From contig NZ_CP033932.1 of NCBI RefSeq assembly GCF_003815975.1, positions 62,001-126,000 on the forward strand: a stretch of 64,000 bases of DNA. Direction: 5' to 3'. The DNA comes from Chryseobacterium bernardetii (GTDB taxonomy: Bacteria; Bacteroidota; Bacteroidia; Flavobacteriales; Weeksellaceae). Both the position numbers and the translations under genes were made by a program. The notes beneath the pieces are model-generated. The model had not been told where the DNA came from. It did no database searches and worked only from the letters and a program-made list of their open reading frames with translations. The first letter of the stretch is position 1; every line of letters begins with the position of its first letter. Shown piece after piece: positions 1 through 8,566 of the stretch.

Positions 1-34
1 TTGTCCGGGCTTTTTCATTTAAAACTATTACAAC

Positions 35-1234
35 ATGATCCGTACATTAAAAGAAAATGTCTCTATTATCCTTCCGGAAAACGGATTGGAAGAGAAATTA
101 AAACAGGCTAAAGAAGAAAACAGAAAACTCTCCATTAAACTGGGTTTTGATCCAACGGCTCCCGATCTGCATCTGGGACATGCTGTTGTACTTAAAAAAC
201 TGAAAGAATTCCAGGATTGGGGACACCAGATTATTATTGTGGTAGGAAGCTTTACGGCAAGAATTGGCGACCCTACAGGAAAAAATAAGGCCAGAAAGCC
301 ATTAAGTGCCGAAGACGTTCAGTATAATGCACAAACTTATATTAATCAATTGTCAAAAATCATTGATGTTGAAAAAACAAGAATTGTTTTCAACTCAGAT
401 TGGCTCGATGCATTGAATTTCTCGGAGGTTATTCAACTGTTATCGAAAGTTACAGTGGCTCAGCTGATGCACAGAAATGATTTCAGCAAACGCTTTACAG
501 AAAATACACCTATTGCCATGCATGAACTTGTATACCCAATTCTGCAGGGATTTGACTCTGTAAAAATTGAATGTGATATTGAAATGGGCGGAACAGATCA
601 GCTTTTTAATTGTACCATGGGAAGACAGCTTCAGGAAGCTCATCAGATGCCTGCCCAAATTGTGATGTGTATGCCTCTGCTGAAAGGGCTTGACGGAAAA
701 GAAAAAATGAGTAAATCCTTAAACAATATCATAGGACTAACCGATGCCCCTAATGAAATGTTTGGAAAAACCATGTCTATTCCGGATTCTTTAGTTGAAG
801 AGTTTATTGATCTTACCACAGACTTTTCAACAGAAGAAAAAAACAGTTTAAAATTAAAAATGGAAGCCGGTGAAAATCCAATGAACATTAAAAAAATAAT
901 TGCCAGAAATATCATCAGCCAATACCACAATGCTGAAGCTGCGGAAAATGCAGAAATATTTTTCAATAACCAATTCCAGAATAAGAATTTTGATAAAAAA
1001 AGCTTTGAACCTGTCCCCATTAGTATTTTACATCATGTTCAGAAGAAAACAACCGTTCTTGAGCTTTGCTACCAGTTAAAAAATGAACTCAGCAAATCAG
1101 CAGTCAGAAGGCTTATTGAAAGTGGCGGGGTTCAGATCAATTCTGCTAAAATCATAAATCCGGATCAGGAAATAGAACTTACACAAGAGATCAGGATAAA
1201 GATTGGCAAAAGAAACTTTTTTGAGCTTATCTAA
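35..1234 (+). CDS. tyrS: Tyrosine--tRNA ligase
   Basis: Class I aminoacyl-tRNA synthetase that charges tRNA-Tyr in the cytoplasm. The HIGH-type ATP motif appears as HLGH at residues 46-49 and an intact KMSKS loop at 224-228. The last ~65 residues look like the S4 RNA-binding domain (ELSKSAVRRLIESGG). At 399 residues it is full length for the TyrZ-like bacterial branch. The ATG at 35 lies close to the window edge, so its promoter is only partly visible. A GC-rich inverted repeat at about 1245-1275 follows the gene but has no T-tract. Confidence 0.96.
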   Translation: MIRTLKENVSIILPENGLEEKLKQAKEENRKLSIKLGFDPTAPDLHLGHAVVLKKLKEFQDWGHQIIIVVGSFTARIGDPTGKNKARKPLSAEDVQYNAQTYINQLSKIIDVEKTRIVFNSDWLDALNFSEVIQLLSKVTVAQLMHRNDFSKRFTENTPIAMHELVYPILQGFDSVKIECDIEMGGTDQLFNCTMGRQLQEAHQMPAQIVMCMPLLKGLDGKEKMSKSLNNIIGLTDAPNEMFGKTMSIPDSLVEEFIDLTTDFSTEEKNSLKLKMEAGENPMNIKKIIARNIISQYHNAEAAENAEIFFNNQFQNKNFDKKSFEPVPISILHHVQKKTTVLELCYQLKNELSKSAVRRLIESGGVQINSAKIINPDQEIELTQEIRIKIGKRNFFELI

Positions 1235-1348
1235 AGGAATTTAACTGCCGGGAGAATATACAGCTTCCGGCATTAATCTCTTATCTGTGTCAACTTTTTC
1301 GTCCAAATCCAATTAAATCAATATCTTCGCCCCAAGAAATAAAAAGCA

Positions 1349-1897
1349 ATGACGCAGGCTGAAATCCTTACCCTGATTGATGAAGAATTGTTTACTGACA
1401 ATATTAGAACGGAAGTCAGTGAACAAAAGATTGTATGGATGGATCCTTCAGGTATAGAAAATTCGGTATCTCCCCATCAGACGGCAATCAATAGCAATGG
1501 TGTTATTGCATGGTGGCAATGTAACGAAGCAGGAAAAGAAGAAGTCCGTATCAGGCTGAGGGAAAAGAAAGTGATCACATGGAAACCTCCCATCACTACA
1601 TTGGAACGGCCAGCCTTCCGGGATGGGCTTTTATATTTTTATGAAGACCATCTGATCATTAAGTATAAAGACACACATTATCAAAGGCTCTTTATTTTTA
1701 ATATTACAACTTTAAAAGACGAAGAAATTCTTATCAATGCCCTTACCATACAGGTAAAAATAATAGAAAATGAATTATTTTTAGGTGGGTTTTACCATGA
1801 TGAAGAGTTTGTAAAGATCACTATGTATCCGGATCATTTTGAAAAAGAAAATATTGATGAAGCTTATCTTCACCAAAGAAATATTACATTTGATTAA
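1349..1897 (+). CDS. Conserved hypothetical protein (182 aa)
   Basis: I do not recognise the family. The protein is soluble, with no signal peptide or membrane segment, acidic, and rich in predicted beta strands (a run of W, Y, F and I alternation from residue 25 to 150). It reads like a small beta-propeller-type or lipocalin-like fold, but that is only an impression. A -7-like box TATCTTCG at 1322-1329, about 20 bases before the ATG, could be its promoter. It sits between tyrS and an acetyltransferase gene with about 80 bases to the latter, so it may be monocistronic. Confidence 0.75.
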   Translation: MTQAEILTLIDEELFTDNIRTEVSEQKIVWMDPSGIENSVSPHQTAINSNGVIAWWQCNEAGKEEVRIRLREKKVITWKPPITTLERPAFRDGLLYFYEDHLIIKYKDTHYQRLFIFNITTLKDEEILINALTIQVKIIENELFLGGFYHDEEFVKITMYPDHFEKENIDEAYLHQRNITFD

Positions 1898-1980
1898 CTT
1901 TACATTCAAGAGTTATTATTCAAGCATTAATTCTTTCCTATAATGGGGGAAGTATGGTCTCAAATCCGAATTCAGAAACT

Positions 1981-2421
1981 ATGAAAACTTTACTTACCTA
2001 TCAAAAAGCTACAGAAAATGATATTGATTATCTTCTTGATCTGAGGATAAAAACCATGGTTCCGCATTATGCAGAATCCCATCTTCCCACAGACCAGGAA
2101 ACAACTCTTCAGCGGATTCTTTATCAGTTTGAAAAAGCATATCTTATTTTACTGGCCAATCAGCCTATCGGACTTTTAAAAATAGATAAATCAGAAACGA
2201 ATATTGATATTCTACAGCTTCAGATTGATCCCAGCCAGCAAGGTAAAGGATTAGGAAGAATGATTCTTACTGATATTCTGGAAGAAGCTATTAAAACAGG
2301 AAAAACAGCGTCTTTAAGTGTTTTAAAAACCAATAAGGCACAACGACTTTATTCCAGTTTAGGCTTCAAAATTATAAGTGAGGATAAGCATTCTTACTTC
2401 ATGGAGTTTAAACCGGTTTAA
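1981..2421 (+). CDS. GNAT family N-acetyltransferase
   Basis: Transfers an acetyl group from acetyl-CoA to an unknown amine substrate. The acetyl-CoA pyrophosphate loop is clear (QIDPSQQGKGLG, motif A), followed by the C-terminal SLSVLKTNKAQRLYSSLGF segment typical of motif B. The 146-residue form is one GNAT domain. I chose the ATG at 1981 because the conserved first strand (TYQKATENDIDYLLDLR) begins there; an upstream in-frame ATG at 1954 would add nine unconserved residues. No neighbour hints at the substrate. Confidence 0.88.
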   Translation: MKTLLTYQKATENDIDYLLDLRIKTMVPHYAESHLPTDQETTLQRILYQFEKAYLILLANQPIGLLKIDKSETNIDILQLQIDPSQQGKGLGRMILTDILEEAIKTGKTASLSVLKTNKAQRLYSSLGFKIISEDKHSYFMEFKPV

Positions 2422-2523
2422 GCAGATAAGATCTGCAGCTTTTTCCCACACATAACGCAGGCTTTTAAAGCATACTTTTTCCGCTTTGCGTTTCCAGCAT
2501 TTAAATCAAAGTTAAAGTAATGA

Positions 2524-4035
2524 CTATTGGTTAGCCATTGTCACATAGATCAGTCTTCCGCCTTCTTCTGCAGATAACAATATCTTTTTCCCATCAATTA
2601 GTTCTACCATAGAGCCTGGTGGAATTTCTTTTTGGTCTGTAATATCCCTCATACTAGCCAAGCTCTGATTTACAAGTACCCATTTTCCCAGATGAAAAGT
2701 AAAATATCCTACCGGCATTTTGTCCTGCATTGTCAGATTTTCATTTCTGATTACCTTTCTGGATACATGCCATTTAAATAAATAATGATTATGATACACC
2801 ATCAACCTGTGATTTTCAGGTTTCCAAACTTCATCATCAAATCTGAAGTATAAATCCAGAACCGGAAGCGTTCCCTGATGTGAAGTGCCACAGAAAGGAC
2901 ATCTGGGATTGCTGGTATTATCAAAAACATACCATTTTTCAGTACAATTGGAATTCTGACAGGGCTGTATCAGATCTACGGTTTTCAGTAAAGCTGTTTC
3001 CCATTCATTGGCTGTGGGACGTCTGATAGGATCATGTAAACCGTCTATAAATGTTTTTCTGAACAGGTCTGCAATATAAGGCCCAGTTATGGTATAGGGA
3101 ATCTTTTGTGGATCTCCCCAGAAAGCATCCCATTTTCTAAGATGGTCTGCTCTCACATTATTGGAAGGGTCATTAGGATGTTCTATAAACAGAGCTTTTT
3201 CACCCATAGAAATCATTTCATCTTTTTCAGAATCCAGGTCCCATATTTTTCCGCCACGAAGAGGATGCCTTCTCAGCAGATACATATAGATGAGAACTCC
3301 AAGAGCATGTAAGTCGGTTTTTTGATTGGGCAGATGCCTTCCTGGATCCTGAAGTCCCAAATGTTGGGTTCTTAAAACTTCGGGAGCAATAAAGTCTGCT
3401 GTTCCGATTACTTCAGGTGGGAACAGCTTAGGAACAACAAGACCGTCAATATCAATAATACAGGCCGATTTGGTTACAGGATCTACCAGTATATTGTTGT
3501 AAGACAAATCTGAATGGGCTAAACCCATCTGATGAAGTTTTTTGACTCCCCGGCTGATATTAATTGCAATCTGAAAATAGCTTAGCCAATCTCCTAATTC
3601 AGACTGATCCAGCCTTAATGGATACTGAGGATTTCTGAACATAGGGGCAGTAAACCATTTTCCAACTTTATCTTCACCCTGAATATGATCTGAACCAACA
3701 TATCCTTTGGCAAAGAAAAATTTCTGGTTGTAAACAGGGACAATAATTCCTGTGAGCCCGTTTTTTTCTACAATATCATATGGCCATCTGAATATTTCAT
3801 TCAGGAAATATTCTGCAGCATTACCATTCTGAATGCTTTGCAGATAAGTAGAAACAATTCTCCTGATTCTTTCCCTTTGCCCCTCATCCAGCGGATTTCT
3901 ATAAAAAGCAACTACATATTGCCTGTCCGGAGAAAAGTAAACATCTTTTACCCCGCCCCGGATCGGTTTTTCATCAACATATTCATAGGATTTGGCTGCA
4001 TCCAGAACGGAAACAACCCTAATGTTTTTTTTCAT
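2524..4035 (-). CDS. Protein-kinase-like protein of the Ter/TerY-P locus, with C-terminal zinc ribbon
   Basis: A protein-kinase fold is visible: a glycine-rich stretch (RGGVKDVYF, residues 26-34), catalytic loop HSDLSYNN with H174 and D176, and an APE-like segment (FIAPEVL). Two positions are atypical: the VAIK lysine appears as Tyr45 (VVAFYR) and the DFG motif reads DID(G). About residue 360 a CxxxxC...CPFC zinc ribbon begins, followed by a ~100-residue beta-rich tail that vaguely resembles a forkhead-associated or beta-sandwich domain. It is the last gene of the minus-strand ter operon, directly after the PP2C gene. Kinase, PP2C and von Willebrand A genes together match the predicted TerY-P triad. 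The ATG at 4035 is preferred over a TTG at 4041. Activity is uncertain because of the substituted lysine. Confidence 0.85.
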   Translation of the reverse strand: MKKNIRVVSVLDAAKSYEYVDEKPIRGGVKDVYFSPDRQYVVAFYRNPLDEGQRERIRRIVSTYLQSIQNGNAAEYFLNEIFRWPYDIVEKNGLTGIIVPVYNQKFFFAKGYVGSDHIQGEDKVGKWFTAPMFRNPQYPLRLDQSELGDWLSYFQIAINISRGVKKLHQMGLAHSDLSYNNILVDPVTKSACIIDIDGLVVPKLFPPEVIGTADFIAPEVLRTQHLGLQDPGRHLPNQKTDLHALGVLIYMYLLRRHPLRGGKIWDLDSEKDEMISMGEKALFIEHPNDPSNNVRADHLRKWDAFWGDPQKIPYTITGPYIADLFRKTFIDGLHDPIRRPTANEWETALLKTVDLIQPCQNSNCTEKWYVFDNTSNPRCPFCGTSHQGTLPVLDLYFRFDDEVWKPENHRLMVYHNHYLFKWHVSRKVIRNENLTMQDKMPVGYFTFHLGKWVLVNQSLASMRDITDQKEIPPGSMVELIDGKKILLSAEEGGRLIYVTMANQ

Positions 4036-4041
4036 ATTCAA

Positions 4042-5307
4042 TTAATAAATTATGGCCAGTGTACGGTCGTCATGATTCCCCCTGCTCCAGAAATCCGTCC
4101 AATGGAGAAGTTGTCGAGCGATATTGGTATCATTCATAAAATCTACTTTGGCAAGATCATCATTATTTCCATCCAGATCATTAAAAAATGTTTTCCAGCT
4201 TTCTACAGCTTCCAGCTTATTTTCGGTAAGGAATTTTGGATCATAAATTCCATCTGTCATGAGCAACAGATGTGAAAAATCATCTACACAGGTGATCCTA
4301 AAGCGGGAAACAATCTGATCGTTAAAGATTTCCTTCATCGTAATAAAACGGGTACCACCACTGTACTCTCCCACATCCATGGTATTCAGAAGTTCTACTT
4401 TAGAAAAACCGGTATGAATAAGATTAATTGGGCAGTCTCCCACTCCAAAACTCAGGATAACATATCCAAAACTGAACTTTTTAACCAAAGCAAAAATAAG
4501 AGTAGCGTGCAGATCATTGACCAGAAAATTATTTTCTGAAGCGGTATTCTCTAAAGCATGATGAACATATAAAACACCTTCATACAAGAGTCTTATCACA
4601 TTCTCTTTAGCTTTCTGCTCATTTTCTTTATTTTCTGAGGTATAAATGACATTAATATTACTATCAATTGCACATACAGTTTCCGGAGAACTGAAAAACT
4701 GATTAACAGAAACCGTTGCCAGTCTTGAACCTTCTCTTGCCATTACAGCAGAACCAGCTCCATCAGAGACAGAAATTATATTCCAGCCTGCAGAAAGTTC
4801 ATTCACTGCAAAATCATCTTCCCTGAATTTTCCTTCATGGGCATGAGAACGGCCTCTTTTGGAAACAACAACAATTTTCTTGTCTGAAAATTTCCTCTGG
4901 GCTGAAACCTCATCCTCTTTATAGAAGTCCGCATTCCTGTCACTTGGAATATTCTTCCATAGATCTTTTGGATCAATATTCACCAATAACTGAACTCTTT
5001 TGACATCTGTATTGTCTTTATCCTCTGTATGGAAGAACTCAATATCCAGATGATACATATTATGAGCTTTGGGAATTCCGGAAATCCTGTTATTTTCAAA
5101 TGTAAGCCCGGTTTCTTCCAGATTCCCTATATTTTTAATCCTGATATTCGGAAAACTGTTCATCTCAAAGGTGAATTCATAGAACTTTCCTGAATGAGCC
5201 TGATCCATGGTCCATTGAGCTTCTTTAAATTCTTCCCTTTCTTTATGAATAGTCTTTATTTCCACGGGCTTTTTTCCAATTCCCAAATAAAATGAAGGTA
5301 TTTTCAT
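4042..5307 (-). CDS. PP2C-like protein phosphatase with N-terminal Ig-like domain
   Basis: Predicted metal-dependent Ser/Thr phosphatase, the likely partner of the downstream kinase. The C-terminal ~280 residues carry the PP2C landmarks: VSDGAGS with D182, LLMTDGIYD with D352, and a terminal NHDDRT with D413/D414, the set expected to bind two metal ions. Residues ~35-115 contain a strand pattern LTFENNRISGIPKAH typical of He_PIG/cadherin-like immunoglobulin folds, unusual for a cytoplasmic phosphatase. No signal peptide or membrane segment is seen. It starts 11 bases after the upstream von Willebrand gene stops and ends 6 bases before the kinase ATG, so translation is probably coupled. Confidence 0.88.
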   Translation of the reverse strand: MKIPSFYLGIGKKPVEIKTIHKEREEFKEAQWTMDQAHSGKFYEFTFEMNSFPNIRIKNIGNLEETGLTFENNRISGIPKAHNMYHLDIEFFHTEDKDNTDVKRVQLLVNIDPKDLWKNIPSDRNADFYKEDEVSAQRKFSDKKIVVVSKRGRSHAHEGKFREDDFAVNELSAGWNIISVSDGAGSAVMAREGSRLATVSVNQFFSSPETVCAIDSNINVIYTSENKENEQKAKENVIRLLYEGVLYVHHALENTASENNFLVNDLHATLIFALVKKFSFGYVILSFGVGDCPINLIHTGFSKVELLNTMDVGEYSGGTRFITMKEIFNDQIVSRFRITCVDDFSHLLLMTDGIYDPKFLTENKLEAVESWKTFFNDLDGNNDDLAKVDFMNDTNIARQLLHWTDFWSRGNHDDRTLAIIY

Positions 5308-5318
5308 AGGCGCATGAT

Positions 5319-6362
5319 TTAACCTAAAGTTCTGTTGATATCAAACCCGCCGCCGGAATATCCATAATAATCAGATGTTCCGCACCATGGGCATTTATTA
5401 TATCCTTCCCCTTGCAGGCAATGAATTCCACCACATGCGCAGGTTGCCAGCGCAATAGGATTCGCACAATGCGGGCAGGAAGTTCCTCCCTGCAGTTCCT
5501 CTATTGAAATTCTCAGATTACTCTTTTGTGCAGAAGAAAGCCGGTAGTAAGATTTTTCATCAATTTTATAAGCTCCTTCCAGTTTATAGTACCTTGTTGA
5601 CATCCCCGGAATACTGGATTCTCCGAATGTTTTTTTAAACTTCATCAGGTAGAGTTTGTCTGTCTCTGAACACTTGGCATTCAAAACCACAAAATTATTA
5701 TCCGGAAAGCGCTGTTCCATCTGTGGATCTACCTTTTCAAGGATAATAGGATCAATTTTGGAGAGGTTAATCCCCTCTTTCTTCGCTTCAGTAACACTTT
5801 GGCTGGTGGTCTTAATAGAATCTGTTACCCATTTGAAGAATTCTTTATATGAATTCTCGTCCGTGTTATTGAAAAGTAAAACATGATCTGCCAGTGAGCC
5901 TAAAAGTTTATAATTGGTATTCTCACCTATAGAAACAGCAATGGTATTGGCTTTTCCGTTATACTTACTGTTCCACCTTTCAATTGCTTTAGTGGCATCA
6001 TCAGTCGGAACTCCATCAGTAAACAGAAAAACAATAGGTTTCCAGTCTCCTTTACGGTCATACGTTGTTTTCACAACATCCTTATCAATACAGTCCATCA
6101 CTTTAATCAACCCCTGAGATAATGACGTACCGCTTCCAATCGGAATTTTTGGCGGATAAAAACTGATTATATCCTGAAGTGGAGTAATCACTTCCGCCTC
6201 TCCTGCAAAACCAATCACAGAAATATAAACCGTTTCCAATGAATACGGATCTCTTTTGAGTTCCCTGACAATATCAGAAATTCCTTCCTGTACCTGCTCA
6301 ATAGGGTCTCCTACCATAGATTCGGAAACATCTATCAAAAAATAAATAGGCAGTCTTCTCAT
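5319..6362 (-). CDS. TerY-like von Willebrand factor A protein with C-terminal zinc ribbon
   Basis: A metal-ion-dependent adhesion site is intact: DVSES (D11, S13, S15), T79 and D116 (FTDG). The vWA domain spans about residues 1-210, then a ~90-residue linker domain, then a double zinc ribbon (CPHC...CACGGIHC...CPWC) from about 295 to 330. vWA proteins of this type are the TerY members of tellurium-resistance-like loci and are thought to act as scaffolds for kinase and phosphatase partners. It follows a second, shorter vWA gene by 18 bases. The two vWA genes share a related N-terminal frame (MxRRLxxYFLxDxSxSM), suggesting tandem duplication. Confidence 0.9.
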   Translation of the reverse strand: MRRLPIYFLIDVSESMVGDPIEQVQEGISDIVRELKRDPYSLETVYISVIGFAGEAEVITPLQDIISFYPPKIPIGSGTSLSQGLIKVMDCIDKDVVKTTYDRKGDWKPIVFLFTDGVPTDDATKAIERWNSKYNGKANTIAVSIGENTNYKLLGSLADHVLLFNNTDENSYKEFFKWVTDSIKTTSQSVTEAKKEGINLSKIDPIILEKVDPQMEQRFPDNNFVVLNAKCSETDKLYLMKFKKTFGESSIPGMSTRYYKLEGAYKIDEKSYYRLSSAQKSNLRISIEELQGGTSCPHCANPIALATCACGGIHCLQGEGYNKCPWCGTSDYYGYSGGGFDINRTLG

Positions 6363-6380
6363 AGCTGTAAAGACAATTTT

Positions 6381-7019
6381 TTAAATAATAATATTCAGCT
6401 CCGATGGTGGCGGAGGCAATGTTATATGATCTGCTGTATTCTGCGAATGGCCACCCTGTGTAATGGAAGAACTCACCCATCTGAAAAAGGAAGAGAGGGT
6501 AATGGCGTCTGTAGTATCCAGCTTTACGACATGATCTGTAAGCTCTTTAAGAAACTGTTCATCTGCCTTAGGTCCTGCGGCACACCCTACAATTGCTCCG
6601 AACTCAAGACCTTTTAGTACAGGGATCATTTGCCTGTATTTCTGAATATCTGAAGGCTTCCCGTCCGTAAATATAAAAAGTAATGGCTGCCAGTCTCCTT
6701 TTTCATCAGCAGAGCCTTTTACAAGATCTTTCTGAACCAGATCTGCTGCCATTTCCAATGCCGCTCCCGTATGGGTAGGACCACTATCTGGGCAGGTAAT
6801 TTCCATGGGATAGAAATTGGCAAGCGCTGTTAAGGGAATAATATTTTTAACTTCTCTGTCAAAAGTAATGACACTCAAATGAAGGCTGTCCATCGCTTGT
6901 GGATCTGTACGAAGCATACTGATCAGCCCGTTAAAACCGTTGTTCAGTGCCTGGATAGGTTCTCCATTCATGGAACCGGAAGTATCCAGTAAAAAATAGG
7001 CTAATAATCTTCTGGTCAT
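6381..7019 (-). CDS. terY: TerY-like von Willebrand factor A protein (short form)
   Basis: A 212-residue protein that is almost only a vWA domain. The MIDAS reads DTSGS (D12, S14, S16), with a later threonine in GPTHTGAAL and an aspartate in FTDGKPSD, so metal binding should be intact. It lacks the zinc ribbon of its downstream paralogue. In described Ter loci such stand-alone vWA proteins accompany TerD-family proteins. It is the third gene of the minus-strand operon, about 80 bases after the longer TerD gene. The function is inferred from context; the symbol is used in the family sense. Confidence 0.9.
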   Translation of the reverse strand: MTRRLLAYFLLDTSGSMNGEPIQALNNGFNGLISMLRTDPQAMDSLHLSVITFDREVKNIIPLTALANFYPMEITCPDSGPTHTGAALEMAADLVQKDLVKGSADEKGDWQPLLFIFTDGKPSDIQKYRQMIPVLKGLEFGAIVGCAAGPKADEQFLKELTDHVVKLDTTDAITLSSFFRWVSSSITQGGHSQNTADHITLPPPPSELNIII

Positions 7020-7100
7020 AAGGCGGTTATTAATTCTGAAGCCGGCGGAGGAAGTCGAAGACTTCCCAGCCGGCTTGTATGTTGAATATAAATCTAAAGT

Positions 7101-7775
7101 CTAATTTGAATATGAATACTGCTGTCTCAGGATATCAATAAAATTATCTGTATGATGAGGTTCTCCCAAAGCACGGAACTTCCAGTCTCCGTTATGACGG
7201 TATGCTTCAGCAAAAACCATTGCACACATTCCGTTCATACTTGAATCTCCGGAAAGGCTGTATTTCGTAATTTCTTTACCCGTAGCATCCACAGCACGAA
7301 TAAATGCGTTCTCAATCATTCCAAAGTGCTGATTATTGCTTCTTCCCTGATAAATAGTAACAAGGAAAACAATTTTCTGGTAGCTTTGATCCAGCTGATC
7401 CAGCTTCACAATGATCTGTTCATCATCACCATCGCCGGCCCCTGTTCTGTTATCTCCCGTAAGCCATACATTTCCGCTTGGATGCTGCATAGAATTGAAA
7501 AAAACAACATCACCCTGATACAATCCTATTTGCCTTCCGTCATTCGTCTGAACCGTTCTTCCAAGGTTGGCCACTTTTCCGTTACCATCTAAAAGAAACG
7601 CTACTGCATCAAGATCATATTCTGCTTCCTTATTAAAAAGTTTTCCAAAGAAACCACCTTGCTTCCTTACATCCCATCCTAATCCGATCGTTACTTTTGA
7701 AAGGTCATAAACACTTTCTCCACGGTCGTTTTTTCTTAAATCAATCGTTTGACCTTTCTGTAAATTAATTGCCAT
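7101..7775 (-). CDS. TerD family protein (224 aa)
   Basis: Member of the TerD/TerE/CABP family, calcium-binding beta-sandwich proteins linked to tellurite resistance, phage inhibition and stress. The start MAINLQKGQTIDL and the acidic loop GAGDGDDEQI are hallmarks. Compared with the 191-residue paralogue upstream it has an extra segment near residues 38-52 (GGFFGKLFNKEAEYDLD). It is soluble with no signal peptide. The two terD genes lie in tandem, 32 bases apart, ahead of the vWA, phosphatase and kinase genes. Confidence 0.93.
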   Translation of the reverse strand: MAINLQKGQTIDLRKNDRGESVYDLSKVTIGLGWDVRKQGGFFGKLFNKEAEYDLDAVAFLLDGNGKVANLGRTVQTNDGRQIGLYQGDVVFFNSMQHPSGNVWLTGDNRTGAGDGDDEQIIVKLDQLDQSYQKIVFLVTIYQGRSNNQHFGMIENAFIRAVDATGKEITKYSLSGDSSMNGMCAMVFAEAYRHNGDWKFRALGEPHHTDNFIDILRQQYSYSN

Positions 7776-7807
7776 AGCTATCGTTTTGTGTATTAGTGTA
7801 TTTACTA

Positions 7808-8383
7808 TTATTTAATGATCTGCCCCTTATAATATTTTTCAAGGAAAAAGCCAAGATCTGCTCTGTAGCCTATTCCCGAAGCTTCAAATTTCCAGCTTCC
7901 GTTTCTTTTATACAGTCTTCCGAACTCAACTCCTGTTTCTATAGAAAAGTCTTCATCAAGCTCATATTTTGCAATTTCCTGGTTGGTATTGTTGTCTACC
8001 ACCCTGATGTAAGAATTTCTAACCTGTCCGAAATTCTGTTTTCTCCTTTCGAAATCTTCAATAGTGACTACAAAAAGAATCTCCTCTACTCTTGAATCCA
8101 CTTTATCAAGATCAATAATGATGGCTTCATCATCATCCCCATCACTGTTTTTTCCGCTAGGATCATCTCCGGTATGGGTAAGAGCACCATCCGGCGATTT
8201 CAGGTTATTATAAAAAACAAAATATTCTTCGCTTACTAATTTTCTTTCAGAATCAATCATGATTGCAGAAGCATCAAGATCAAAGTCGTAGCCTGTCCCT
8301 TCATTAGGATCCCAACCAAGTCCAATTGTCATTTTAGTCAATCCGATCTCAATCTTTTGTCCTTTCTGTAGATTAATTGCCAT
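7808..8383 (-). CDS. terD: TerD family protein (191 aa), first gene of the operon
   Basis: Canonical-length TerD protein: N-terminal MAINLQKGQKIEI, WDPNEG, YDFDLDAS, and the acidic calcium loops GDDPSGKNSDGDDDEAI, ending in FGRLYKRNGSWKF. It opens a six-gene minus-strand operon (terD, terD2, terY, vWA-ribbon, PP2C, kinase). A -7 box (TAAATTTG at 8442-8449) lies about 60 bases upstream. TerA, TerB, TerC and TerZ are not in the window, so this is a minimal Ter set organised around a phospho-signalling triad, not a full ter tellurite cluster. Confidence 0.94.
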   Translation of the reverse strand: MAINLQKGQKIEIGLTKMTIGLGWDPNEGTGYDFDLDASAIMIDSERKLVSEEYFVFYNNLKSPDGALTHTGDDPSGKNSDGDDDEAIIIDLDKVDSRVEEILFVVTIEDFERRKQNFGQVRNSYIRVVDNNTNQEIAKYELDEDFSIETGVEFGRLYKRNGSWKFEASGIGYRADLGFFLEKYYKGQIIK

Positions 8384-8441
8384 AGTATTTTATGTTATGA
8401 ATTATTTTTTGCATTAAGATAGATTTGATTTGCGAACTGAC

Positions 8442-8449
8442 CAAATTTA
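8442..8449 (-). promoter_or_regulatory. Promoter -7 box of the ter operon
   Basis: TAAATTTG on the minus strand fits the Bacteroidota -7 consensus TAnnTTTG and lies 58 bases before the first terD ATG. A weak TTG sits about 25 bases further upstream, slightly too far to be a convincing -33 element. Confidence 0.55.
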
Positions 8450-8514
8450 TTTATTAAAAATAATAGATATAAAGCAATTAAGTCTAATTTTTCAGTTGAA
8501 TGAATGACAACAAA

Positions 8515-8543
8515 AAAGGCTCAATGAGAAAAATTGAGCCTTT
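8515..8543 (-). terminator. Terminator of the flippase-like gene
   Basis: An 11-bp inverted repeat (AAAGGCTCAAT / ATTGAGCCTTT) with a 7-base loop, followed on the minus strand by a U-rich run. It separates panD/flippase transcription from the ter operon. Confidence 0.8.
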
Positions 8544-8566
8544 AGATTGTATAATTGTTGAATTAA

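Noticed and set aside
440..1020. Two open frames on the minus strand within tyrS
   Set aside because: They are antisense shadows of a strongly conserved synthetase gene with no start signal or family motif.
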